Counted from the first letter of the stretch, positions 36,468-46,288 are shown. The stretch: 64,000 nt of DNA from Candidatus Puniceispirillum sp. (GCA_028383305.1 JAOEVD010000001.1:113455-177454); one strand, 5' to 3'. Notes: generated by a model from the sequence alone, not told the origin. A program made the numbers and translations.

Positions 36468-37229
36468 ATGAGAGCAATAGTGACCGACTCAACAGCACCA
36501 AATCTGCGAACCTTGAGAATTTTTGAAGTGATTGCCGATGCGGGTCGGCCGCTGACCCCAACCGAAATCAATCAACAGCTTGATTGGCCAAAACAAAGCC
36601 TGCACCGATTATGTCAAACCTTGATTGCCGAGGGCTATCTAGTGAAACAGGCACGCCGCCTGCATCCGACAAAACGTCTTCTCAGGCTTGCGGCGGGATT
36701 GACCCAACATGCCGCTGGCCAAACCACGCGCCATCAAATTTTGCAGACTATCGCTCGCGAAACAGGCGAAACGGTCAATTTTGTTAGGCCTGAAATCAAA
36801 GGCATGATCTATGCCGACCGCGTCGAAACCAACTGGCCCTTTCGGATTTTGCTTCCCGTGGGAACGCATGTGCCGTTTCATTGTACGGCAAGCGGCAAAA
36901 CCTATCTTGCCAATCTTTCGGCGGCAAAGCGGCGCATCCTTTTGGCAAGTTTGGATTTGCACGCCTATACCGATTGCACCCATACAAGCATTGACACGCT
37001 TGAAGATGAATTACAGCGAGTTAGAAAAAATGGCTATGCGCTGGATATGGAAGAATTTCACGAGGGCATGATCGCCATCGCCGTACCGGTTCTGGATTCG
37101 CAACGTCGTTATGTGGCGGCGCTTGCCATGCATGGTCCAAAACAGCGGTTCGGTCTTGATGATGCAATGGCACGGCGCAGCCTTTTGGTTGAATCGGCCA
37201 AGGTTATCTCGCAAACATTTGGCTATTGA
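36468..37229 (+). CDS. IclR-family transcriptional regulator
   Basis: The regulator has 253 residues from ATG 36468; an upstream ATG at 36354 would add a nonconserved stretch. The N-terminal winged helix (LRIFEVIADAGRPLTPTEI) is followed by the IclR effector domain with GTHVPFHCTASGK and a C-terminal GMIAIAVPV. IclR proteins bind small acids or alcohols and control adjacent genes. Its divergent location from the GMC gene makes it the likely regulator of the GMC-hpsNPO set. It is convergent with tcuB. Confidence 0.9.
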   Translation: MRAIVTDSTAPNLRTLRIFEVIADAGRPLTPTEINQQLDWPKQSLHRLCQTLIAEGYLVKQARRLHPTKRLLRLAAGLTQHAAGQTTRHQILQTIARETGETVNFVRPEIKGMIYADRVETNWPFRILLPVGTHVPFHCTASGKTYLANLSAAKRRILLASLDLHAYTDCTHTSIDTLEDELQRVRKNGYALDMEEFHEGMIAIAVPVLDSQRRYVAALAMHGPKQRFGLDDAMARRSLLVESAKVISQTFGY

Positions 37230-37235
37230 TGGTGG

Positions 37236-38390
37236 CTAGCTGCGGCGTGCCTCACCAGCACTGGCAATCAATGCGGCAAAGCGATACAGCCCATGAACAA
37301 ATTTTGAAAAGGGCAAAATCAGGAAAAAGCCGTAGACAACACCAAGATGAATAGCAAGCGTCACACCCATAAAGCTGGTCTCGCGCACCGCCAGCAATAA
37401 CAGGCCGGTAAAGCTGACAAAAAACAGTGACACGATAAATGCGTAATCCATGCCGAGCCCTTCATCATGGCGAACCGACGGATGCAAGCGCCGCTTTTCA
37501 ACAAACAGCCCAGCAGTTCCAATACATAAGATGATCCCACCAAATGTGCCCAAAACCACTGGTAGTTCAAAATAGCCATATGGTGCCTCACGGCCAAAGC
37601 CATAATGATAAATCGTGCCAACCGACGTTGCGGCAAAACACAGCAAAAACCCATACATCGTCAATTGATGATAGATACGCCGCGCACTGCGCGATCCGTC
37701 ATCGCCTGTCGGACAACCCGGCCCAGACAAAACCCCGCTTGACGTATCGCCGCCAAGATGGCGAAGCGTTGCTGCGGCTTTGACCGCATCCACAAGATCG
37801 GGAAACCCGCTCCATTTAGCCCCTGTATGACGCCAGTAACGCCGCCACCCCATAACAAATGAAACCACAACAAATGCCGAAATTGCCAAGGGCACCGCGG
37901 CCATCATCGTATGCGGCATGATTCGATAAAAAGCGCCCTCACCCAAATGAACACCCCAAAAAAGCTGTGGCGCAATCATCACCAGCATCAGCCCAACCGT
38001 TAGCGCCAGCCCAGCCGACACGCCAAGCGTGACAAACAGGCCATTGCGTCGGAATAGACCCGCCAAAGGCGCCGGCCAAGCGTAGGCCGCATAGCTGTCA
38101 TTACGCGCAGCGGCAAGCGCTTGCGGCACATTCACGCCAAATTCATGCGGCGGCGCATATTGGCACGCATGATAGCAAGCCCCACAATTGTGACACAGGT
38201 TCGCGAGATAGCCAACATCACCCTCGTCAAATTGCCGGCGGCGGGTCATTGCCGGAAACACCGCGCAAAACCCCTCGCAATAGCGACAAGCATTGCAAAT
38301 CTGCATCACCCGAATGACTTCGCCAGCCGCGTCTGGGTCAAGAAGCGCTTTGAGATCAAACCTGTCAGCTTCGATATTATCGGTTAAGGA
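37236..38390 (-). CDS. tcuB: TcuB/CitB-like Fe-S membrane electron-transfer protein
   Basis: The protein has 384 residues from GTG 38390, preceded by GGAGCGGAGG at good spacing and chosen over an ATG at 38435. The N-terminal part has two cysteine clusters, CNACRYCEGFC and CHNCGACYHAC, for [4Fe-4S] centres. The rest has about six membrane helices. TcuB passes electrons from TcuA to the respiratory chain in tricarballylate oxidation. Its start overlaps the tcuA stop by 14 bp. Confidence 0.87.
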   Translation of the reverse strand, partial: SLTDNIEADRFDLKALLDPDAAGEVIRVMQICNACRYCEGFCAVFPAMTRRRQFDEGDVGYLANLCHNCGACYHACQYAPPHEFGVNVPQALAAARNDSYAAYAWPAPLAGLFRRNGLFVTLGVSAGLALTVGLMLVMIAPQLFWGVHLGEGAFYRIMPHTMMAAVPLAISAFVVVSFVMGWRRYWRHTGAKWSGFPDLVDAVKAAATLRHLGGDTSSGVLSGPGCPTGDDGSRSARRIYHQLTMYGFLLCFAATSVGTIYHYGFGREAPYGYFELPVVLGTFGGIILCIGTAGLFVEKRRLHPSVRHDEGLGMDYAFIVSLFFVSFTGLLLLAVRETSFMGVTLAIHLGVVYGFFLILPFSKFVHGLYRFAALIASAGEARRS

Positions 38391-39792
38391 CACGCGCTGC
38401 CTCCGCTCCTGCAATACGGCCAAAAACACCGCCAATTGTCATTCCAATGCCAGCCAAATAGCCCTGTCCAAGAACATTGCCTGCCATAATTTCACCCGCG
38501 GCAAATAGATTTGCCGCCGGCTTGCCATCCTGCATCAAAACCTGCGCCCGATCATTTACCGCAACCCCCATGTAGGTAAAGGTAATGCCAGGCCGCAACG
38601 GATAGCCATAAAAGGGCGGTTTGCTGATTGGTGCTGACCAGTTGGTTTTTTCAGGCGTCAGACCTTTTGTAGCCTTGCCATCAAGCCGCATCTGGTCGAT
38701 CGGGCCATCAGGACAGGCCGCATTGAACGCATCAACGGTCTTTTTTGCCGCTTTTGGATCAAGCCCAAGCTGGCTTGCCAAACCTTCGATGCTGTTATCT
38801 GTGATTGCGGTAAACACCGATGGCATAAAGCGTTTTACCCCATCCGAATCAATGATGGCATAGGCAATCTGGTCGGGCTGACCCGCCACAAGCCGCCCCC
38901 AAATCGCATAGCGTTTTGGCCAGAAATCTTCACCTTCATCATAAAACCGTTCGGCATTTTTATTCAACACAACGGCAAATGGCACCGCATCAACACGACT
39001 GGCAATGCCGCCATCATATTTTGGCGCCCGCGCATCAATGGCCACCGCATGACATTGATCAAGCGCGCCAACCGGCTGCGCACCGCGATCAAGCAGAACC
39101 CGTAACACCTTGCCTTTATTATAAGGCGTGCCTCGAACGAGAAAATTTTTCGCAGCGTCACCCCAACCTTCGGCAAGCCAATCAAGATCAGCTTCAAAAC
39201 CGCCAGCAGCGGTGATCAATTGTTTACAATTCAAATGCAGTGATTGCCCTTGCCACTCAACATCAATCGCCTCGCAAAACCCGTTTTCAAGAGCGATATT
39301 GGTAACTTCAGCATCATAGATAAAGCGAATGCCAATCAATTCGGCATGCCGGCAAAGCGCGTTCAACATGGCGCGCCCACCGCCAAGGAAAAAAGCGTTG
39401 GTGTGGCTGAGATTCAAAGTGCCCGACAAGGCTGATTGAAATCGCACGCCGCGCGCGCCCAACCAATGGGTCAGTTCTTGCGAGCCGCGCAACGTTACTT
39501 CGGCAAGATGCTCATTAGTCACGCCTTTGGTGACCCGCATCAAATCTTCCCAATATTCTTCAAAGCTATAGCGATCGGTCAACACATCGGTTGGTTCATC
39601 ATGCATCGCCCGCAAATTACGCGTATGGCGTGTATTGCCGCCACGCATGTGACGCGGTGCTGAATCAATCACCAAGACCGAGCAGCCGCGTTCGGCAGCC
39701 GTAATGGACGCACAAACGCCGGCATTGCCGCCGCCAATTACGATGATGTCCCAGCTTTTTTCAATAATGGATTTCGTGATTTCATTGGGCAT
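38377..39792 (-). CDS. tcuA: FAD-dependent tricarballylate dehydrogenase TcuA-like
   Basis: The flavoprotein has 471 residues from ATG 39792 (MPNEITKS), behind an AAGG site; in-frame codons before it are ignored. It has the FAD-binding IIVIGGGNAGVCASITAAERG, a GGGRAMLN motif and a C-terminal GEIMAGNVLGQGYLAGIG typical of the TcuA/fumarate reductase flavoprotein group. TcuA oxidises tricarballylate to cis-aconitate. It is co-transcribed with tcuB and divergent from a GntR gene. A related di- or tricarboxylate could be the real substrate. Confidence 0.85.
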   Translation of the reverse strand: MPNEITKSIIEKSWDIIVIGGGNAGVCASITAAERGCSVLVIDSAPRHMRGGNTRHTRNLRAMHDEPTDVLTDRYSFEEYWEDLMRVTKGVTNEHLAEVTLRGSQELTHWLGARGVRFQSALSGTLNLSHTNAFFLGGGRAMLNALCRHAELIGIRFIYDAEVTNIALENGFCEAIDVEWQGQSLHLNCKQLITAAGGFEADLDWLAEGWGDAAKNFLVRGTPYNKGKVLRVLLDRGAQPVGALDQCHAVAIDARAPKYDGGIASRVDAVPFAVVLNKNAERFYDEGEDFWPKRYAIWGRLVAGQPDQIAYAIIDSDGVKRFMPSVFTAITDNSIEGLASQLGLDPKAAKKTVDAFNAACPDGPIDQMRLDGKATKGLTPEKTNWSAPISKPPFYGYPLRPGITFTYMGVAVNDRAQVLMQDGKPAANLFAAGEIMAGNVLGQGYLAGIGMTIGGVFGRIAGAEAARVLNR

Positions 39793-39809
39793 AAGACTGC
39801 CTTGATCTA

Positions 39810-39830
39810 TTGCATACATTTGCATACAAT
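39810..39830. promoter_or_regulatory. Repeated TGCATACA motif, candidate GntR operator
   Basis: TGCATACATT and TGCATACAAT stand 10 bp apart (one helical turn) in the 58-bp gap between tcuA (start 39792) and gntR (start 39851). FadR-type GntR regulators bind TGTATACA-like sites, so this doubled motif fits an operator controlling both directions. Binding is inferred. Confidence 0.5.
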
Positions 39831-39850
39831 ATAAGAAAAAGGAGGCGTTC

Positions 39851-40564
39851 ATGTCAACCGACTGGGCGGCACATGACCTAAAAGTCCAAAATCATCACGG
39901 TGGCAATCTGGCAGCAACATCGCGGATCAGGCATGTTCTGATTGCAGCCATTACCGCTGGCGATATTGCGCCCGGCGCGCGGCTAAAGGAAATTGACCTT
40001 GGCCAACAGCTTGGCGTTAGCCGCACGCCGCTTCGCGAGGCCATGTCAGCATTAAAAGCCGAAGGGGTTTTGTCAATTGGTGATGATGGTGGGCTTCGTG
40101 TTCGCACCCTTGATTATCAGGACATTCACGCACTTTATCAATTACGCGCCAAGCTGGAATCAATGGCGGCTGAATTGGCGGCTGCGCAAGCAAGCCCTGC
40201 CGAACGCGAATTCATTGCCGAAATCCGCGCCAAAGAATCAATTCTCGTCAATGATGGCATCAACCCAGCAACCCTTGCCAAGCTGAACGGCCAGTTTCAT
40301 CAATCCATCGCCCTTGCAAGCCACAATTCCTTTCTGGTTGAAACCTTGCAGCGTCTTAGCATCTTGATGGTGCTTCTTGGTCCAACCGCCTATAGCCTTG
40401 CTGAGCGGGTTCGTGAAATTGGTGCCGAACATGACGCGATCAACAATTCCATCCAGACGCACGACCCCATCGCCGCCAAACAGGCCGCCAGCATCCATCT
40501 TCAAAATGCGGTCAAAGCGCGGTTACAACTCATCGCATCTGGGCATAAGGACAATATCGACTAG
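39851..40564 (+). CDS. GntR-family (FadR subgroup) transcriptional regulator
   Basis: A 237-residue protein with an N-terminal winged helix (GARLKEIDLGQQLGVSRTPLREAM) and a C-terminal FCD helical domain containing the metal/ligand histidine pattern (NGQFHQSIALAS, HDAINNSI). FCD members sense carboxylates. The divergent position next to tcuAB and upstream of an AbrB-type membrane protein makes it a likely local regulator responding to a carboxylate. Confidence 0.92.
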   Translation: MSTDWAAHDLKVQNHHGGNLAATSRIRHVLIAAITAGDIAPGARLKEIDLGQQLGVSRTPLREAMSALKAEGVLSIGDDGGLRVRTLDYQDIHALYQLRAKLESMAAELAAAQASPAEREFIAEIRAKESILVNDGINPATLAKLNGQFHQSIALASHNSFLVETLQRLSILMVLLGPTAYSLAERVREIGAEHDAINNSIQTHDPIAAKQAASIHLQNAVKARLQLIASGHKDNID

Positions 40565-40631
40565 TCAATTACACGCCCAAAACCAACTGGGGCTGCCATC
40601 AGCCCAATCCACCCCACCTTTAGGAGTTTCC

Positions 40632-41735
40632 ATGCGGCCCGTGCTGTCGGATATTCAAAATATAATTGTCACCTCAAGCATCGCCTTTTTTACCGGCCAT
40701 GTTTTTAAGATTTTTGGCCTGCCAGCGCCATTTCTGCTAGGCAGCTTGTTTGGCGTTTGGATTATCGCTGGGATCATTCCGCCCATTCGTGCGCGTGTTG
40801 GCATCCCGCGCTGGGTTTTTGTGCCTGTTATCCTCGGGCTTGGGACGCTTATTGGTGCCAATTTCCGACCCGATATCCTTGCCCATATCGGATCGTCAGG
40901 CATTACCGTTGCCGCCATGTTCCTGGCTACCATTTTAGCAACGCTTGTTGGTCTTTTCTATTTAATGCGAATTCGCAAATATAGTTTCATCATGGCGCTG
41001 CTAAGCTGTATTCCGGGTGGACAGGCCGAAGTGATCACGATCAGCCGCGATCTGGTGGAAAAAGATTATGTTGTGGCATTGTTCCATCTGGTTCGTGTTG
41101 CGCTGGTATTTTGTTCAACGCCGTTCATTCTGGCCTTGGTTGAAGGTCAGGCCGCTGTCACCGCATCAAATATGGCGCTGCAAGCCATGCCAAGCATCGT
41201 CAGTCTTGATATCAAAACACTGTTATCCTTTATCGCAATTGCCATTTGTGGCTTGCCGATCGCGCGGCTATTGCACATCCCAATGCCGCAACTTATTGGG
41301 CCATTAATGATTAGCTCAGCACTACATATCCTTGGCTTTGTCGAGATACCTCGCATTAGTGAATTTGTTATTCTGGCACAGGTTGCCATCGGTGGATCGG
41401 TTGGCGCGCGCCTTGCCCGCGTGCCATTTGTCGAGCTTGCAGTTTATTTGCGTGATGCGCTTGTCAATTCCTTCATCGTACTTGGCACTTATGGCATCAC
41501 AGCATACGGATTATCGGAATTAACTGGTATCGACTTCATCAAAATGCTTTTGGCTTTTGTCCCGGGCGGCCTTTACGAGGTGACTTTACTCGCTTTGATT
41601 TTCGGATTTGATGTTGCTTTTGTTGCCTTCCATCACACCATCAGGGTGATGATGATATTCCTTGGGCTTCCGTTTGTGATTGCCTTTGCCAAAAAGCACA
41701 ATCTCATAACCGACAATGTCAAACCATCTCAGTGA
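40632..41735 (+). CDS. AbrB-type (Pfam ammonia monooxygenase) membrane protein
   Basis: The protein has 367 residues from ATG 40632, behind TTTAGGAG. It has about ten membrane segments in two similar halves, each with the AbrB duplication motif: GLPAPFLLGSLFG near residue 32 and HIPMPQLIGPLMISS in the second half, plus PGGQAEV and PGGLYEVTLLA. The family has been linked to transport or regulation in E. coli. Here it sits between a GntR regulator and a dehydrogenase, in the place where a transporter for the tcu substrate might be expected. Confidence 0.82.
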   Translation: MRPVLSDIQNIIVTSSIAFFTGHVFKIFGLPAPFLLGSLFGVWIIAGIIPPIRARVGIPRWVFVPVILGLGTLIGANFRPDILAHIGSSGITVAAMFLATILATLVGLFYLMRIRKYSFIMALLSCIPGGQAEVITISRDLVEKDYVVALFHLVRVALVFCSTPFILALVEGQAAVTASNMALQAMPSIVSLDIKTLLSFIAIAICGLPIARLLHIPMPQLIGPLMISSALHILGFVEIPRISEFVILAQVAIGGSVGARLARVPFVELAVYLRDALVNSFIVLGTYGITAYGLSELTGIDFIKMLLAFVPGGLYEVTLLALIFGFDVAFVAFHHTIRVMMIFLGLPFVIAFAKKHNLITDNVKPSQ

Positions 41736-41770
41736 CCATTTCAAACCAAAAACCCAAAGGGATCAAAACC

Positions 41771-42718
41771 ATGAAAATAGCAATTTTGGATGATTGGCTC
41801 GAATGCGCCTTGGACAGTTGTGACTGGAACCGGCTTGGAGCTGATGCAACCATTGATGTGTTCCATGACACCATTGCCGGCACCGCCCTTGTCGAGAGGT
41901 TACAACCCTATGACATCATCTGCATGATGCGCGAACGCACGCCCATTGATGCTGTGCTGATGGATCAGTTGCCAAATCTGAAAGGCATTGTAACAAGCGG
42001 TATGCGGAACGCCGCGCTTGATATTGACGCTGCTAAATCGCGCGGCTTGATGGTTAGCGGCACCGGTTCGCCGGGTCATGCTACATCCGAACTTGCCTTC
42101 ACCTTGATCGCAATGCAGGCACGACAAATTTTTGCCAGCGCAACAGCGATGCGTGAGGGCGGCTGGCAAACGCATCTTGGCCGTGATCTTCGTGGTGCGC
42201 GACTTGGCATTTTGGGGCTTGGCCGGCTTGGTGCGCAATTGGCTGGTTATGCCAAGGCCTTTGGCATGGAAATTCAGGCCTGGTCGCAAAACCTGACTAA
42301 AGAAAGGTGTGATGAGGTTGGGGTTTCTTATGTTGACCGTTACACATTTTTTCGCAGTTCTGATTTTATTTCGATTCATCTAAAACTATCAGCGCGTGTT
42401 CGCCATCTTATTGGCGCAGAAGAAATAGCCATGATGAAACCCGATGCCTATCTGGTCAACACATCGCGCGCGCCCATCGTTGACATGAAGGCACTGACAA
42501 ATTCGCTGGCGAACCGAAATATTGCTGGTGCCGCGATTGACGTATACGACCATGAGCCAGTTTTGGCCACTGATCCGCTTCGCAATACGCCCAATCTTTT
42601 GATGACACCACATATCGGCTATGTCACACGCGAAACGATGCATATTTTCTATGGCGAAACGTTAGAAGCTGTCGAGGCGATGATCGCTGGCACCCCAATT
42701 CGTGAGTTGACGCCATAA
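41771..42718 (+). CDS. D-2-hydroxyacid dehydrogenase family protein
   Basis: The enzyme has 315 residues from ATG 41771. It has the NAD fold GILGLGRLGAQLA at about residues 145-157, the catalytic arginine in NTSRAPIVD, the glutamate near YDHEPV and the histidine in TPHIGY. It resembles phosphoglycerate dehydrogenase-like oxidoreductases. Its ATG lies 35 bp behind the AbrB-type gene, so it belongs to the same plus-strand operon as the GntR regulator. The substrate is probably a 2-hydroxy or 2-oxo acid but is unidentified. Confidence 0.87.
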   Translation: MKIAILDDWLECALDSCDWNRLGADATIDVFHDTIAGTALVERLQPYDIICMMRERTPIDAVLMDQLPNLKGIVTSGMRNAALDIDAAKSRGLMVSGTGSPGHATSELAFTLIAMQARQIFASATAMREGGWQTHLGRDLRGARLGILGLGRLGAQLAGYAKAFGMEIQAWSQNLTKERCDEVGVSYVDRYTFFRSSDFISIHLKLSARVRHLIGAEEIAMMKPDAYLVNTSRAPIVDMKALTNSLANRNIAGAAIDVYDHEPVLATDPLRNTPNLLMTPHIGYVTRETMHIFYGETLEAVEAMIAGTPIRELTP

Positions 42719-42996
42719 TCTGTATCAAGTAAAAATTTCATTGTTTTACCGGTCAGTCTATTGTGGCAATTCGCTGTCTAGCACTCATTGCCAATAAATC
42801 TGGCAAAACGAATTTATATAGGCCATGACTGAATTATATGCGGCGTGGTATCTCAGGCAATGCCCGCACTTAGGCTGAACTGATTCTATGTAAATTTTGA
42901 TTTTTGCTGATGTAACACCAAATTGCTGCTGTCATTGCACCACAAAACTGCTATCATTAGGTCACATTCGTTAGGTTTTCAGGGACCCCACTGCGC

Positions 42997-43836
42997 ATGC
43001 GACCGAACGTGTCTCAATCCACAGATTTGCACCCGATTTTTTCCTTTGCAAATGGGGAATTGGGTATGGTGTCCAACCATTTCATCCGGTCAATCGAGAA
43101 AATCACCGGACAGCCACGCATCCGTAAAATCTATTTTGACTATGTGAATGATGATTTGCCACCGCAGAATTTCTGGTCAGATGCGCTTGGACGGCTCAAT
43201 ATTTCAATTGATCTGACGCGAAGCTATGTTGATGGCATTACCACCTCAATTCCGGCCACTGGGCGGGTGCTTGCTATTGCCAACCACCCTTATGGTGTGA
43301 TTGACGGTCTGGTGCTTTGCGCGTTGATGGCCGAAGTTCGCCAAGATTACAAAATCATCACACATCGCGTCCTTCGACAGGCCCCAGCCATTATGGATAA
43401 AATTCTGCCTGTTGATTTTGACGAAACCGAAGCTGCACTGGCTAATAATTTAAAGACAAGAGCCGATGCGGCAAAATATTTGAGAAATGGTGGCGCGGTA
43501 ATCGTTTTTCCAGCTGGTGCCATTTCGCTGGCGCCAAACCTTGTTGGCAATGCCATTGATACCGATTGGAAAACCTTTGCCGCCAAGCTGGCGCAGGCTC
43601 CCGACACAACGACCATCCCATTTTACTTTGATGGGCGTAATTCGCTGTTATATCAAATGGCGCGCCGGATCAGCGTAACGCTTGGCTATTCCTTGATGTT
43701 TCGTGAAATCTGCAAAAAGATGGGCCATACAATTTCGCTGCAGATGCGCCAGCCCATACATGCCAGCACCCTTAACCAATTTAGCACCCGAACCGAAGTG
43801 ACCGAATATTTGCGCAAATGCACCTATGGATCTTAA
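42997..43836 (+). CDS. Lysophospholipid acyltransferase-like protein
   Basis: A 279-residue protein with the acyltransferase motif NHPYGVIDG (the histidine and aspartate pair) at about residue 98 and VIVFPAGAIS as the second block. It lacks obvious long membrane helices at the N-terminus. The family includes PlsC- and OlsA-like enzymes that put acyl chains on lysophospholipids or ornithine lipids. A start at ATG 43066 would give a shorter form. It is convergent with the DUF3604 gene and stands alone. Substrate not determined. Confidence 0.78.
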   Translation: MRPNVSQSTDLHPIFSFANGELGMVSNHFIRSIEKITGQPRIRKIYFDYVNDDLPPQNFWSDALGRLNISIDLTRSYVDGITTSIPATGRVLAIANHPYGVIDGLVLCALMAEVRQDYKIITHRVLRQAPAIMDKILPVDFDETEAALANNLKTRADAAKYLRNGGAVIVFPAGAISLAPNLVGNAIDTDWKTFAAKLAQAPDTTTIPFYFDGRNSLLYQMARRISVTLGYSLMFREICKKMGHTISLQMRQPIHASTLNQFSTRTEVTEYLRKCTYGS

Positions 43837-43875
43837 TCCAAGGCCGTGAATTACAAATATTTCTGGAAGGCCTGA

Positions 43876-46212
43876 CTAGCGGTAAAGATAGATCGGGCTT
43901 GTCCAGCATAAGGTGCCATCTTCCAACGTTACCCGAACAAAGATCGGGTTATCGCCTTGCGGCTGCAATGAAATGCTGCGTTCAACCTGCATAGATTGAT
44001 GCGGGTTGATTGTCGGAAGGCGGAACACCTTTAGATAGCGCGGCAAAACCCCACTATTATCGAAAACCTCATCCTCAAATCCGATATCTTCTAAAGGCAC
44101 ACCAGCCTTGATCAATGGCGTTTCAATTTTCAATGTACCGCTATACGGATCTGCAAGAACCATGTCGAAACCGCCAATATTGCCGGTGGTCAAAGCGCGC
44201 CAGTTCAATTCAACCGGTGACGGCTGATTCAGCGTTTTATCCTTATTGAAAAAATTGATTGGGCTTGCCGATATGATTTCATTTTCAGACAGAAAGGCCG
44301 AACCATCCCAAATCACCTGCCGGAAACGCCCCCGATATTCAGCGCCTTCCCAAACCACGCGGATCCGGCTGCCAAGATCTTCTTTTGCATAAGGGCGGAT
44401 TGTTTCAATCAGGTTTAATCCATTGAAAATATCGACCCGTTCAATGGCAACACTGGCGCGGATATCCACCTTGATCGACAGATCACCTGATGGCAGATGA
44501 ACGATATCGCCCATGATTGCCTGATTGACCGCCATGCCCTTGTCGCAGCCATGCCGCGGATCATCATGAAACTTTTTGCCACCTTGCGGAAAATCAGCAT
44601 CAAGCGTGATCAGCGGGCGGCCATTTTCACCGCCAGTGGTGGCGTAATGATGACGCTTGCGGATTGCCTCTAAAATCGTTTCACGGCTTAGGCTATCAAT
44701 CAAAAAACACGTCAGCCCGCCAACCGCGCCAAACAGCGCCGCACCCGGATAGCTGGCGCCCGGGCGTCCTTTATGCCCATCCGAATTGGCAACAATCCCA
44801 ACGCGATAGCCAAGCCGGAAAGCATCTTGCACCAGCCATTCAAAACTGCCCCAGCTTGAATGAATTTCCATGGCTTTTTCAAACCGGCCATCATGTGCCA
44901 GCTCGATATCGGCATATCGTCCACCACAATGCGCAAAGACAACCACGTCATCTTCGCCATGTTCGGCAAAGGCAGCAAATAATTCTTCGGCCGAATTGCA
45001 ATCCGTATCAATATCCGAATGGTCGCTTACCAGCGCATGCGATGACCGCCGGATGGTTCGCCCTTCATTCGGGAAATAGATATTCCGATCACCACCGAGC
45101 CCGGTATTGCCTGACCATTCATAGCCCGGAATGGCAACAAATTTTCCATCTTCGTTAAATTGCTGGCAAAGCTGGTCAAGCTGTGACCAGAAATCACCAG
45201 TGATTTGAAAATCATTACCTTGATGACCCGTCGCATCAACAAATGCGTAATCGCGGGCAAAGGCAAAATAGGCTTCGGCACTGCCAGTGCCAATGGTTTC
45301 TTCTGACTGGCCATGAAGATCACCCCAGAAATGGCGTGATAGGGGCGCAGGCTCAATTCTGACCGGGTTTGTCCGGCACATCACCGCACCAGCATCATCC
45401 AGGAAATCAATATGCAAATCCGCAGCATCGGCAACTGACAGCCCCTCAATCACACCGAAAAATTTACCCGGTTTCAAGCTGATCACATCAGGCAGATTTT
45501 GCACTGGGTGACTAGCGCGCGGATAAAGCTGGATGTCGCATTGGTCGGATGGATTACCCCATTTATCTTCGCCTTTGAATTTGACCGAAAAGCTCTCATC
45601 AATCGCGCGGATTGTGGGCGCCACCGCCAAATAGCGGGCGGGCTTACCAGGAATGATTTTGATCACCGGTTGCGCCGGCATCGGCTGATAACAATAGGTC
45701 GCAATCGGGTCGATCAAGGTGTGAAATTCATAACTATCTTCACAAAATGTTTGCAACCGCATACCAGGTGATCCACCTGACCGGTCGCCAAAGGTGATGG
45801 TGATCTTGTCCCCTTCGCGCAAAAAGCCGCGAACAACCTTGATATAAAGCGTTCTGTCCCACGGCCGCACATTGCCTTTTGGATCATAATGATATGTCAG
45901 AACCGCGTTATTTGACGCCTCGATCGTAGTATAGTTTGGTCCCTTTGTGTCTTCAAATTGCGGGCGGGTTTGATCACTCGCAAATCGAAAACAGACCCGC
46001 ATTGATCCAGAATCATCTATCCCGAATTTGCCAGCTACATAGGTCAGCACAAATGTTTGATAGCTGCCAGCCTCAAAGGACCCATTGGGAACAATTGAGA
46101 CAGTACCAAGCTCTTCAGCCGGAATTGGAAATGCCATTGGCGAACTCGTCACACCACCGGTACCACCGCCAGTTAAAACATCATCCCGGCTTCCCATTGG
46201 CATTTCACTCAT
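43876..46212 (-). CDS. DUF3604 family protein (PHP-like metal hydrolase domain)
   Basis: The protein has 778 residues from ATG 46212, behind GGAAGGGA at better spacing than ATG 46218. A beta-rich N-terminal part is followed by the DUF3604 core: HFWGDLHGQSEETIG, DATGHQGNDFQ, GYEWSGNTGLGGDRNIYF, FAHCGGRYAD and IVANSDGHKGRPG. The histidines and aspartates in these blocks resemble PHP-type metal centres, so a phosphoesterase or similar hydrolase is likely. No signal peptide is evident. The family's natural substrates are not well defined. It is next to a TauE/SafE exporter. Confidence 0.85.
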   Translation of the reverse strand: MSEMPMGSRDDVLTGGGTGGVTSSPMAFPIPAEELGTVSIVPNGSFEAGSYQTFVLTYVAGKFGIDDSGSMRVCFRFASDQTRPQFEDTKGPNYTTIEASNNAVLTYHYDPKGNVRPWDRTLYIKVVRGFLREGDKITITFGDRSGGSPGMRLQTFCEDSYEFHTLIDPIATYCYQPMPAQPVIKIIPGKPARYLAVAPTIRAIDESFSVKFKGEDKWGNPSDQCDIQLYPRASHPVQNLPDVISLKPGKFFGVIEGLSVADAADLHIDFLDDAGAVMCRTNPVRIEPAPLSRHFWGDLHGQSEETIGTGSAEAYFAFARDYAFVDATGHQGNDFQITGDFWSQLDQLCQQFNEDGKFVAIPGYEWSGNTGLGGDRNIYFPNEGRTIRRSSHALVSDHSDIDTDCNSAEELFAAFAEHGEDDVVVFAHCGGRYADIELAHDGRFEKAMEIHSSWGSFEWLVQDAFRLGYRVGIVANSDGHKGRPGASYPGAALFGAVGGLTCFLIDSLSRETILEAIRKRHHYATTGGENGRPLITLDADFPQGGKKFHDDPRHGCDKGMAVNQAIMGDIVHLPSGDLSIKVDIRASVAIERVDIFNGLNLIETIRPYAKEDLGSRIRVVWEGAEYRGRFRQVIWDGSAFLSENEIISASPINFFNKDKTLNQPSPVELNWRALTTGNIGGFDMVLADPYSGTLKIETPLIKAGVPLEDIGFEDEVFDNSGVLPRYLKVFRLPTINPHQSMQVERSISLQPQGDNPIFVRVTLEDGTLCWTSPIYLYR

Positions 46213-46288
46213 AACCATTCCCTTCCATATTTCAGCAGATTTACGACTTGGTAAAGCCTGTTATAATCATGATAGATGCCAAAAACCC

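Noticed and set aside
38391..38435. ATG start for tcuB at 38435
   Set aside because: The GTG at 38390 has a strong ribosome site and gives the usual N-terminus; the ATG would extend deep into tcuA with nonconserved residues.
40377..40631. Upstream extension of the AbrB-type gene
   Set aside because: It overlaps the gntR gene in another frame, is not membrane-like and precedes a good start at 40632 with TTTAGGAG.
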